Assembly (NCBI GenBank): GCA_018907035.1
Contig: JACCIC010000098.1
Location: forward strand, 1,690,501-1,754,500
Direction: 5' to 3'
Origin: Sycobia sp. Sy_11
Lineage: Eukaryota; Arthropoda; Insecta; Hymenoptera; Epichrysomallidae
Length of the DNA stretch: 64,000 bases
Positions 54,801-64,000 of this stretch are shown piece by piece. A program made the translations under genes and the position numbers. Every line of letters starts with the position of its first letter. The first letter of the stretch is position 1. The notes beneath the pieces are model-generated. The model did no database searches, was not told the origin of the DNA, and worked only from the letters and a program-made list of their open reading frames with translations.

Positions 54801-57800
54801 ATTGAGAGCCAAAGAGAAGCGATGAGAGCCCAAAGTGAACCATTGAGAGTTTGGTGAGAATTTGGTGGAAGTCAAACAGAAACGGAGAGAGTTTAAGTGA
54901 AAGTCAAAGAGCTTAGTTCTCCTCTCCGGTTCTCTTTGGCTCTCAACAGACTCTCACTAGCTCTCTTTGGCTCTCACTTGAACTCTCTCCGGTTCTCTTC
55001 GGATCTTGCTCTTATCGCTCGTGCCGTCTTAAAGATGAAATTTTATCTATTTCTTACTTTTTAGACTTTGGATTTCAGCAGAAACCTACGAAGAGAAACA
55101 AGTTACCTAAAAAGCGATTGGCTACTCTAACTCAGATTGACAACCAAATTCTCAAAAATTGCACTCTTGGCTCTCACAGATTCTCTCATCTAGCTCTCTT
55201 TGGCTCTCTTGGTTCTTTTTGTAGCTTTTTTCTGAAATTCAAAGCCTTAAAAGTAAAAAATAGATAAAATTTTATCTTTAAAATTGTAAAAGTGATAAGA
55301 GTGAAAGTCGAAGAGAACTGGAGAGAGCTAAAGCTATAACCTGAAAATGTCCAATCTTCTATATTTTTAGGTAATTTTTAGGTATTGGCTATAGAATATC
55401 TGATTCTACGTTTTTCAAATAAATATTTCTTAATAAAATCGATAGCGTACAGTGAAGGACCTCGGGAATTTTTATTAACTTTTACTTTTTGATAAAAATG
55501 TCCATCTGTTTTTCATAAAATCTTATTAATCTTGGAAATGAAGCATTGGATAGGATATAAATTGGATATAATTAAATTTGTTATGAGAATTAAGTATTTT
55601 CGAAATCAGAAAGTCAATATTTGCTCTTTGGCTTTTAGTGGGCTCTCGCCGGAACTATGGTCTGAATGGTTCTCTTTGTCTCACATTGGTTCTCTTTGGT
55701 TCTCAGTTAAGATCTCACTGGTTCTCTTTAATTCCCAATTGTGATCCCACTAATTCTCTTGTTCTCTTTAAAACTGAGTAGCCCCCTCGATAAAAAAAAG
55801 CTCGAAGAGAACCGGTGAGAGCCGAGAGAAATTTTTGAGAGTTTTGGCTCTCAACCAGAGCTTGTCGAGTTTTACACCAATTTTGGATATGATAATGTAC
55901 TTTATAGTAGTTAAATGTACATGACCGACTACGTGACCCATCGTTATAGTACGCTCTTGATTACGTCACTAACTCAGCAATTCTATTTCGTGGTACATCC
56001 GGATTAGTTTATAACATACAAATGAATGATTAGGGATCGTCCTTAAAACAACAGTAAGCAAGAAAAAACCATCGTTCAAATTGATAAACATATATCAAGA
56101 ACGAAATCCACACGTGCCTTCGTTAAAAATATTTGTCAATACAATATTATTTATAATCCATTCGTTGAAAGTGTTTTCAAAAAATCACACGGCAACCCTT
56201 TACTGTTGCATAATCATGTATACGTTCAATCGAAAGGTTTTAAGGTCAACGATCCATTATTCGTTATGTATGAAAAGGTCTTTGGTCAACTGCCTATTCG
56301 CTATAAAACGTCTATTCGGCCAAGTGGTGTCGGCGAGAATTTTTCGGTCAATCACCTCCGATATTATACCGGCTTGTCCCGTGGAGGTGTAATCTCAAGA
56401 CAATCTCTATTTTACCAGTGTATATGCGTATATATGTATAACGAACAGAGAAGATTCTTGGCTTTTTATTCGACTACTCATCTGTCTCTCTTTCAGATAT
56501 TCTCTCTCTCTCTCTCTCCCCCCCCTCTCTCTATCTATCTATCTATCTATCTGCCTATTATAGTAGACCATCTATCCATACGTAACGTACCTTTCTCACT
56601 ACGAGCGAGGAGCAGGCAATCCTTAAGCGCATGCCGATCTCAAGGGAGCACATGTCGATGTGGTGCTTCATCATGGCGTAGAGCAGGGTCAAAAGGACGA
56701 TCCCGCCGGCGAAGCCGTATGCCTCGGACCGCGTTGTTCTCGAGTCGTCCTCGAAGTGCTTGATCAGCATTCCCAGGACGAACGGCTGCAGTACTCTAAA
56801 TCGGTCGGGGGTTAGATACAAGAATATCGTTTAATGATCATATATAAGATTAAATTAACTAACATATTTCTATAGGTCTTACAGTATTTATGAAATTATG
56901 CAATTATAATTAAACAATGACGGTCAAATTGTCCTTTTTTATAATTACCCCTGTAAAATCTTAAATAAAAATTACTGCTTAATATTACTATATAGATTTT
57001 GAAAATTAGTTCTGTATCGCGGTTATGGTTATGAAGAAGAAGAAGAAAATAACTAAATAAATAGATAAATGAAAAATAAAGCCTTGTTTTATTATTAACA
57101 ATAAATTGTGTTAATATTTCTATCTTCAATTTTTAATAATTCTACTTCCATCAGTTCTGCAGCCTTTCAAACTCATATAATAAAATTATAATCAAAATTC
57201 ATACAGACTTTAATATTTTAGGTTTCATATTTCAGACTCTAGAGGGGGTGATTATAAAAAAGTTCAGTCTGATTGTCATCATAATTAGTATAGAACAGAA
57301 TAAGTTTATTTGTGCTATGTTAGGATACCAAAGTTATTTTACATCTATTACCATGCACGTCTCAAAACTAAGACACGTTACTTATCGCTATATACATGGT
57401 ATTTTGCGGTCATAATTATTGTCATAATGTTATTTAAATTTGTTTAAAAAAAAGTCCATAAGGCCAATAAAAAAATCAAAAAAAGGATTTATAAATTACT
57501 GAAATATAGAACTGCAAAGAAAATCTATTGTGTGCACTGCCACATGCTGGGCTCTCATCAGTAAACGAAGACAGGTGACCCATTCTACTACATGATAAAC
57601 CGGTTTTTATAAGTATTAAACGGAATTTATATTTTGCGAAACGGCTTTACGAATATATGAAAATGAAATGCTAATAATAATAATAATAGTTGTTGTTGCA
57701 GTAAAGCAATTTTTGAAGATTCGCGTATAATAATAACAATAATAGTTATAATACAATACAATAACAATAATAGTAATCATAATAACAATAATAGTAATAA

Positions 57801-59059
57801 TAATAATAATAATAATATTTATTGTATTTTCATTTGCACTTGTAAATTATTTATAGTCGTGATTTATTCATTTTCTTCTTGCTTAATTTATATTACATTT
57901 ATTGCCAAAATTAAGTTGGTACGTTTAAAAAGCTTTTGTTTTGCATATCTTTTGAACTGACAGCGCAGATGTATTATCATCCCATTGAAATCGATCGAAA
58001 AAAGCATCATATTGTGGACATTTCACAAAAACGATCGACAAAATACGTTCTCTTTTATTCGCCGAAACCGATATTGGTAGCGTTAATTTACAATGCACAT
58101 GCGCGCGCGTGTGTGTGCGTGTGCGTGTGAGTAATTGTCGTTTATTAAACTGCATTTGGAAGAAGAAAAAAATTACACGCAACTTCCACGTGAACCGGTT
58201 AAATAAGATTAAGTTTCTACTGCTCGTTCTACTGTTATCTGAGTACAAGCCTATTGTGTGCATTTGTAGAAAAAAATATAAAATGTTTATATTTCGATCA
58301 CGAACGAATTTCCTAGATTTACTTGTTCTTCATTAAAATATGAAATATTGTACAGGATAGCATCGACCGTTCAAACATACGCCGGTCCAAAAAAACTATA
58401 AAGTACTTATAGAAAAATATCCTTTGGAAGCTGTCATCGATCCCAACGATTCTTTTTGTTCAGCTCAATACAATTGGGCCAGTTCAAAAAGATCAAAAAC
58501 TTAAAAAAAAATCATTCCTAATTATGTCCAATATACATAAATCATTCATCTCAAATCGCCTTTTAACAATTAGTCCTCGCACAAGCTATTATATATTATT
58601 TTGCAAGTCTAAATAAGTTGTATAACGAATAATTGTCGCAGCGCCAGCGTCTTCTATCCTGGCCACATAAAGATTCTGAAACTATGTCCTACCTTATACT
58701 GTTCAACAGCATCATGTAAATGGCGCAAACAGAATAAGACCAGCCGAAGGTTTTCCATATCGCCTTAACCAGTTGGGGCTTCCTATTGCTCAGCTTTGCG
58801 CTGTCCACCTCGATTTTCCAGTATCTGTAGCAAAAAAAAGAACAGAGGGAGGTGTGATAGGAGGAAGGAGTATGGTGGGTATTGCTACCCGTTAATCATA
58901 TCCAACTTATAGCTTCGAGAACGAGCTTTATTATAACGAGATCATCCTTACTTCTCCAGCCGATTGCCGAGCTTCTCGCTTCTGTCCTCCGGTAGCACAT
59001 CGTGTAGATCGTCGCTGGTGAGATCGTCGGTGCCTTGATAAAGCAGAGGCCTCAGCCAC
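34115..59059 (-). CDS. ABCC4: ABCC4/MRP4-like multidrug-resistance-associated ABC transporter (17 exons; N-terminus incomplete)
   Basis: Exons are 59059-58952, 58824-58693, 56795-56591, 47947-47719, 45518-45362, 44233-43984, 42974-42783, 41909-41623, 40462-40279, 39868-39522, 39430-38622, 38422-38192, 37296-37031, 36406-36155, 36049-35739, 34766-34430 and 34237-34115. All phases join and give about 1473 residues without the first exon (numbering below includes the tentative 9-residue start). It is a full ABCC exporter of the plasma membrane, expected to export organic anions or conjugates using ATP. First membrane domain: ILSGISAIKMYTWEKPFERL. NBD1: Walker A GPVGSGKS, signature LSGGQ (518-522), Walker B IYIFDDP, switch H575. 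Second membrane domain: GQILNRFSKDTGAMDE. NBD2: GRTGAGKS (1231-1238), signature LSAGQ, Walker B VLDEATANVD, H1385. NBD1 has Asp where NBD2 has the catalytic Glu, as in other ABCC proteins. Odd points are the mucin-like loop insert, a GC-AG intron and an 8.6-kb intron full of transposon debris. Confidence 0.9.
38700..39400 (-). other. ABCC4: Mucin-like Ser/Thr-rich insert of the ABCC protein, extracellular loop between TM7 and TM8
   Basis: The long exon 39430-38622 encodes YWTHEEELRLKGF, then about 200 residues very rich in Ser and Thr (model residues about 720-920), then the hydrophobic helix LIVYGIILLACIVTAV. NBD1 and the first helix of domain two lie before it and the GQILNRFSKD region after it, which places the insert in the extracellular loop that is short and N-glycosylated in human MRP4. 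Sequons are at N728, N740, N752, N817 and N849. The frame stays open for 269 codons, so it is coding rather than a retained intron. Dense O-glycosylation is inferred, not shown. Confidence 0.75.
41376..41457. repeat. CT microsatellite in an ABCC intron
   Basis: A nearly pure (CT)n run lies about 170 bases downstream of exon 41909-41623 on the transcript. It reads as GA on the transcribed strand. The open frames through it are artefacts. Confidence 0.9.
42405..42590. mobile_element. MITE copy 1 (about 185 bp)
   Basis: The left end (ATAATTATAATGACAATGAG, on into CTGTCC) and the right end (GGTGATTATAAATGAGAGC to AATTATTAT) are imperfect inverted repeats of about 45 bp. Related ends occur at 56900-57290 and 44990-45035. 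There is no coding capacity. Confidence 0.6.
43443..43828. mobile_element. Palindromic foldback/MITE-like element (about 385 bp)
   Basis: The two arms, about 43443-43620 and 43670-43828, are imperfect reverse complements along almost their whole length. For example, CTAAGTAATTTGGTTTA on the left is matched inversely by TAAACCAAATTACCTAG on the right. The outer ends are TTTTTTAGCTT and AAGCTAAAAAAA-like. A loop of about 50 bases separates them. It lies in an ABCC intron and has no open frame. Confidence 0.7.
44989..45040. mobile_element. MITE copy 3, solitary left end
   Basis: TAATATAATGACAGTCGGAC and the following CTGTCC and ATCATCCCC match the left ends at 42405 and 56900. The partner right end was not found nearby, so this is a truncated copy. 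Confidence 0.45.
45066..45310. repeat. CA/CG dinucleotide tracts
   Basis: CACA/CGCG runs lie at about 45080-45116 and a CG run at about 45291-45305, in the intron beside exon 45518-45362. Confidence 0.8.
45940..46100. repeat. Tandem repeat with a unit of about 60 bp
   Basis: Two full copies and one partial copy of a unit beginning CCATAGAAGT(T/C)G (or CGTAGAAGTCG) and containing CAACCG(T/C)C(C/T)(G/A)AACAC follow each other. Both strands are open across it because the unit is close to a multiple of three. It is intronic and of unknown origin. Confidence 0.55.
46674..46716. repeat. ATATG pentanucleotide microsatellite
   Basis: About eight copies of the ATGAT/ATATG unit lie in an ABCC intron. 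Confidence 0.85.
47636..47694. repeat. TA microsatellite beside ABCC exon 47947-47719
   Basis: A pure (TA)n run starts about 25 bases inside the intron after the splice donor of this exon. The reading frame that continues into it is not coding. Confidence 0.9.
48030..48960 (-). mobile_element. Degenerate mariner-family transposon in ABCC intron
   Basis: Minus-strand fragments match mariner transposases: HHVKQVKKLVFQNRRLAIRG with VGFSFGSVKTILTDIL (helix-turn-helix region), then IKAMLIVFLDYRGVV, FLPTGQTINKKYYLTVI, and near the end WHKCIAAEVDNFEADEIYL. Stops and frameshifts separate them, and parts of the catalytic core are missing or unreadable, so the copy is dead. The ends are not resolved exactly. 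It has the same orientation as the host gene, in its largest intron. Confidence 0.85.
49588..49626. repeat. TA microsatellite
   Basis: A (TA)n run in the 8.6-kb ABCC intron. Confidence 0.85.
51271..51843. repeat. Two TA microsatellites
   Basis: Runs lie at about 51281-51321 and 51788-51843, in the same ABCC intron. The stretch just after the second (51850-51990) is GC-rich but was not recognised. Confidence 0.8.
53040..53530. other. Unassigned intronic stretch with CA/CG run
   Basis: Short open frames on both strands are not linked by splice sites and show no family motif. A CACA then CGCG run lies at about 53460-53503. I see no supported gene. Confidence 0.5.
54731..55788. mobile_element. 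Foldback element built from GAGAGCC/AAAGAGAACC motifs
   Basis: The outer ends are inverted repeats: GAGGGGCTTCTC at 54731 then TTTTTAAAGAGAACAAGAGA, against the reverse complement of the sequence ending at 55788 (GAGGGGGCTACTC, then TTTTAAAGAGAACAAGAGA). An inner pair at about 54975-55090 and 55225-55325 is also a long inverted repeat around AAATTTTATCTATTT. Between them lie many diverged copies of GGTTCTCTTTGGCTCTC in one arm and its complement in the other. There is no transposase. This pattern fits a foldback-type non-autonomous element. Similar motifs run on to about 55860. Confidence 0.7.
55860..56590. other. Intronic stretch next to ABCC exon 56795-56591
   Basis: It contains CT and TATC tracts at about 56501-56552. 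Overlapping plus-strand open frames from 56081 and 56206 run into the antisense of the exon; they show no family motif and are treated as chance. Confidence 0.5.
56900..57290. mobile_element. MITE copy 2 (about 390 bp)
   Basis: The left end (AATTATAATTAAACAATGAC then GGTCAAATTGTCC) and the right end (GGGGGTGATTATAAAAAAG to CATCATAATTAG) are imperfect inverted repeats matching copy 1. The interior is AT-rich and non-coding. Confidence 0.6.
57665..57820. repeat. Compound TAA/CAA trinucleotide repeat
   Basis: Interspersed AATA/ATAATA/ACAATA units extend for about 150 bases in an ABCC intron. Confidence 0.8.
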
Positions 59060-60969
59060 CTGGAAAAAGAGAAGAAAATCAACGTTAGTTCCTCGAATTA
59101 GATGGATCGGTCTGATGGTCGCGTTTTTTTTTTTTTTTTTTTGTTTTATTTATTCAATATATGTCATTATTATGGTGCTGCTTCGGAAAGCTTTCGAATT
59201 GAAACAAATACCCTTAATAATTATACAGCGCATTGATTAGCAAATGAAAAATTTGGTTCATCCATGAAGGACATTTTAAGAAATCCCATTCGATTATTTT
59301 ATTGTTTAATCAACGTAATTTAATATTTCTTATAAAGATACGATTATTACAATTACGCGTTATTAAATAAATGCAAATCTCTGTATATGAAACTGTGAAA
59401 ATGTAATAACACATTGAAACATCTGCCACTATTAATAAAATAATGCTTGTGAACCTATCCGAAAGAATTTATTTATTTATTCCAGCTTAGAGTATTAATA
59501 TTCATTATTAATTATTTTCGTCTAATGTATCTACGGTGTTTCGATCGCTAGAGCGAACGCGCCTAGATTAATTTAGACTGACATTAAGTACGATTTCTTG
59601 AGTTTCAGAAAATAGGATTTTATGTGTTCTTTTGAAAATGGTATTATATACAAACGCACAAAAATAGATATTTTCAACCCAATCAGGTAAATAAAACTAG
59701 AAATTCAGAAAAAAGGAATTAATTCAGAAAAACGGAATTTTCAGTAATATATTTACTGGTATACAAATTCTGATAATTTAAAAAAAAATGGAATATCACA
59801 AAAATATATAAAGGATCAAAATTTGATTTATATTTTTGCAATGATAAACGTGAACCACTCAGAAACAATTAAAAAAATATATTTTATATTGTTTTATAGT
59901 GTTAGAAATTATAGAATAATTTAAATTTTAATTTATTTCTTTTCAGATACACAAATCTACAAACAATTATATTATTACGAATAATTCAATAAAAAATATT
60001 ACAATTTAATTAATAACATTTTATATTGAAAATGCCGCGAGAAGCTCCATTAAATATCAACTAAATTATAACATTTTAGGGAAGTATAATGTACATTTGA
60101 TAAAAACAGTCAGATAAAATTTTGTAAAGGTATTAAAAAAAAGAGATTTGAATAAAAAAAATACTGATGATTTATAAAATGCTAATCTTCTCTCATTTTT
60201 TTTAATTTTAGGGTATTAAATTATAATTTTATATATTGACCTTATGCACAGGTATCTATTTATCTATATATCTATTTATCTATTTTGTACATTATTATCT
60301 GTTGCACTAAATTCATAAATGTTAAAAAGTCTTAATTTTTATTTATGAACGAATTCTAATAATAAAAAAAAAACATTTCAACTTCTACCTCAGCTTTACC
60401 GTTATAAAATAAAAAATTTTCCGTTAAATATTTTAAATGAAATGACAAAGATATTTCAAAATAAACCCATAAATCTCTGATTTCGTTCAAACATTTTCTC
60501 GAATTTATCTGTGCGGATGGAATCTAGCTGTATTTTTTGTTCTTATATTTGCACGAGAATATGTCGCACGAGAAAGTATAATATACACAAGCCGAGGCAT
60601 GAGTTTAGTAAAGTAAAATTAATATTTATGCTTTTATGTTATTTAATCAGAACAAAAATTGAACTCTCAATTCTCATTAAAATATTCCGCGATCGTTTGA
60701 GATACAGCAGGCAAGAAAATAGCATTTATATCTGACTACTTAATCTATTTATAAATCTTTGCTCGCAACAGATAGCCGTAGATAGTAAATTGGTGCTATC
60801 TAAAGCATCTTCAAAATCTATACGTCACACCAGGTCACATGACGAATATTCAAAGTTTACTTTTTAAATCTCAATGCACTATACTTTAATTGTTCGTTTG
60901 ATCAATTCCTTCCAACGTCAATCTAAATAATATTTCCACCAGTGTATAAATGCGAATTAAAATTCCTTC

Positions 60970-61010
<41 letters not shown>

Positions 61011-61271
61011 TGTACATAACGAGTACAATTGTCACTCTCGCAATGCCGCCGGTCACGTATATCTTCCGGCACTATTGTATACTCAAGATTACATTGATGA
61101 TTTCATCAAATTCATGAGATTCTACGAAGGCTGACCATTTGAATCATTCGTAAAACTCCAAAAAAAATCCGGCATTTTTCAATATTCACGTATCCTTTTC
61201 TTTCCCGTCAGACGTTACTTTTATCTTTCGTTTTCTCTTTCTACACTAGATTCACCGTGAATGAGAATGAA

Positions 61272-61302
<31 letters not shown>

Positions 61303-61590
61303 GAGAGAGAGAGACCGAGAGAGAGAGGCGTATACAGAGACCATCAAGGAGCGGATAGTTTGGAAGATTTACATTTTTATATTTTCAAATTGTTTATGTA
61401 TTTCTAGAATAGTTTATAATGATTGAAAGCATATGTAATTCGATAATATGTAATACGTAATACAATATATAATACAATAATAACGATTCATACAAAAGTA
61501 TATGTAACCCGCTCGATCGTTAAATTATGGCGAAGAAATGGACAGAATCTGTTTGCCCACCTTATTGTTTTAAGTTCAATTTTCTTCCGG

Positions 61591-61648
<58 letters not shown>

Positions 61649-61867
61649 GCGCGAAGAGACGTTTTACTTACTCACATGTTTTAATAAATAACGTTTGAGT
61701 TAATATATACTTTGTTATATTTTCTGCATTATCTCATCAAATTTCACCAATAATAGCATGTGACAGCATCGAATCGTATACGATCAGATTTATACGATCC
61801 TCTTGTAAAGGAAATTCTCGATTTTCATCTGAATCTATAATAATGTACTGTTCAGTATCAAACTTAC
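59060..61867. other. Region upstream of the second ABCC exon
   Basis: AT-rich DNA with CT (about 60968-61007), GA (about 61270-61326) and CT (about 61593-61646) tracts. A small exon encoding the missing conserved N-terminal segment of the transporter is expected here or further right, but I could not identify it. Confidence 0.5.
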
Positions 61868-61896
61868 CCTTTAGTCTTTTGCACGTCGGCGTACAT
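61868..61896 (-). CDS. ABCC4: Tentative first coding exon of the ABCC transporter
   Basis: ATG at 61896 opens MYADVQKTK and ends in GG before a strong donor (gtaagtt). The phase (2) fits exon 59059-58952 directly, giving MYADVQKTKGWLRPLLYQ. ABCC4 proteins normally have an NPxxxANxxS segment before the WWL motif, which is absent, so one small phase 2-2 exon may lie between. The call rests on ATG, donor and phase only. Confidence 0.35.
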
Positions 61897-61971
61897 AACT
61901 GCATTTCATATACATAATTTCCTAAAGGAATGATTAATTACGATCTGCCCGGCGTTAGCTGATGTTCCTGC

Positions 61972-62040
<69 letters not shown>

Positions 62041-62258
62041 CTAATATACAAAATATTAACGCATTAGTTATCAACGCTCGGGTTACGTCGGATGACTAAA
62101 GTAGGAAACATTATTGAAAATCAATGGTATGTAATAACGATCTCTTCGCTTCCTTTCACGCTCATTTATTGCGAAACCGACGAAAAACCACGCTTCGCGC
62201 CACGCGGCATTAACATGGCCTCACCGATTTTTTGAAAGTGACATTTTCTTTTCCCATT

Positions 62259-62316
<58 letters not shown>

Positions 62317-63565
62317 GCCGGCCGGCCGGCATTTGTAATTCAATTCCGTGAATTATCGCTCGTCCATAGACGCTATTGGTCAGTGCATTAAAAAGGCCGT
62401 CTCACGGGCTGATTCAGAATAATTTATACGGGAATTGTTGCAGAGGATGCTAATTAAAAGGGTATTTTCAAAAATGTATTAAAGCGCTTCGTTTCATAAG
62501 TTAAATGAAAAATGACAATATTACAATTTAAATTCGAATTTATAGAATGGGCCTTGAGGCAAGCGCATTATATTACATCTCCATTATACATAATGTAATA
62601 TATTAGATAAATGGTTAATGAATTTACGCTGTATTAACTACTTAATGGAGCTAAATTTAAATAAGAAAAAATATTTCAACAACTTTAATAGTACTTGAAA
62701 TGTTCGACGAATGCGACGACGCGCATCGTGGTGTACATCGGTCCCAGTATTTAATAAGACGAGTGAGCCCGAAATTCTCTGCGACTTTGACTTTATAAGG
62801 TGTATGGGAGAAAAAGAAGTTTGCCGGAAGAAAGACGAAGATTAATTTCAATAAACTAAGAAAGAACTGTTAATTGGTAAAAATTCTCACTATAAGTTCT
62901 TCGTTATTCGATCGAACATCGAACGTACGTTTCGCTTTTGACCACCTGCTGGGTTCTTTAGTCAGATGAAAGGCGTATAATCTAATTCTAGATTTAATCG
63001 ACTTAATGGGAAAAAGGACTTACCATGGAATGTATTTAAATTAATTTCGAGAAGAAAATATTGCATTTATAACGATGATGTGAAATTTTTTTTTATTAGA
63101 TACATCTGATAAAGTAATACCTGGCAATAGAGTGATTTTTACTTCTAGAATCGTATCATATTATGGACGTTGGATCGATTTTAATTTAGATTATTTTTTT
63201 CTATTATATAGCCTAAATATGAAGAGGGATTACTTTTACATCTAAAGACTTAAAAAAAGAGAGCTTATAGACTAAAACTGGAATGAAAGATTATGCTAGG
63301 TAATTTCTAAGCATAAATCTCTTTGCCTATGCGTCCATAATTATTAAAACCTATTGGAAAGTATTGGGAATTCAAACGATGCATATGTCCTACTAGCTAG
63401 CTAACGTTGAAAAGTATATGAATTTTACCATTCACTTTGTATTTATAAAGTAACTTTACTTTAATAAAAATAATCGAGATTGGACAGGTTGCTGTACATC
63501 GTTGATTAAGATTTGAATCTTCTGCATTTTTTGTAAACAAATAATTGTAAATTTCATCAAAAATC

Positions 63566-63618
<53 letters not shown>

Positions 63619-64000
63619 CCCAAAAGAGGTATCTTTAAAAACGTAATTTATCCAACATTTAAGCTAGTACGTGTACCGGTGAGTTGTGTTTAATGAATTT
63701 TCATGTGATAGATACTATCATTCCCATTGACATATTACTCTTATCTATATTATGGCTGGCATTGCGCTCCTACTACATAACATGATCTATCTACATACAC
63801 CGGTATTTCATCAGTCATGCATGCAAATCTTAGCCGATAAGTTGTACGTAAAATAAACTGACAACCATATCTTAAAAACTTAGACTAATTGATCCGGAAC
63901 TCAGTTTCTTCGGAAGTTTATCCTCCTAAATACAGGGGCTCTGAGCATATTTTGGACAGTTATTTATCAGAAGCAGCTCGTTTGGATGTTTTGATGACTA
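61897..64000. other. Non-coding right end with CA and TA microsatellites
   Basis: (CA)n lies at about 61975-62038, (TA)n at 62262-62314 followed by a CCGGCCGGCCGG block, and (TA)n at about 63571-63614. The ABCC promoter is probably in this region. The minus open frame at 62657-62851 shows no family motif. Confidence 0.5.

Noticed and set aside
62657..62851. 64-codon minus frame near the right end as an ABCC exon
   Set aside because: It lacks the conserved ABCC N-terminal motif and no suitable donor and phase were found.
1..64000. tRNA genes, rRNA, CRISPR arrays
   Set aside because: Scanning for T-loop-like GGTTCGAATCC strings and for regularly spaced repeats found no cloverleaf-compatible or array-like structure; the tandem repeats seen are microsatellites.

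Overview
The window is animal nuclear DNA, almost certainly from an insect and most likely a hymenopteran. Genes are split by GT-AG introns, intergenic DNA is AT-rich and full of microsatellites, and there are mariner, LINE and MITE-like fossils. The order-level call rests on the look of the LINE ORF1 and of the ABCC gene; no phylogeny was run. No bacterial, viral or CRISPR content was seen.

Layout. (1) 380-2368 (+): TMEM18, five exons, complete. (2) 5144-6167 (+): SLD5/GINS4, a subunit of the GINS replication complex, two coding exons plus a probable non-coding 5' exon at about 4600-4682. (3) 8503-17046 (-): a type II membrane protein whose ectodomain is made of YWTD beta-propellers and EGF-like modules; three exons are recovered. 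Its intron 2 carries an antisense ORF1-only LINE remnant. (4) 20891-27977 (-): TTF2/lodestar, a SNF2-family ATPase, twelve exons that join in phase to a 1009-residue protein. (5) 34115-59059 (-), with a tentative first exon at 61868-61896: an ABCC4/MRP4-like ABC transporter. Seventeen exons join in phase, with both nucleotide-binding domains intact and an unusual Ser/Thr-rich, mucin-like insert of about 200 residues in one extracellular loop.

The genes are unrelated housekeeping, membrane and transport genes, and nothing suggests that they work together. Mobile-element fossils cluster in the large ABCC introns: a mariner fossil, a small MITE family with related ends, a 380-bp palindrome, and a foldback element about 1 kb long built from GAGAGCC/AAAGAGAACC motifs.

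The most unusual points are the mucin-like loop in the ABCC protein, a well-supported GC-AG intron in the same gene, the foldback element, and the type II topology of the YWTD/EGF protein. Exon boundaries were set by hand from splice consensus, reading phase and family similarity. No search, RNA evidence or structure prediction was available.
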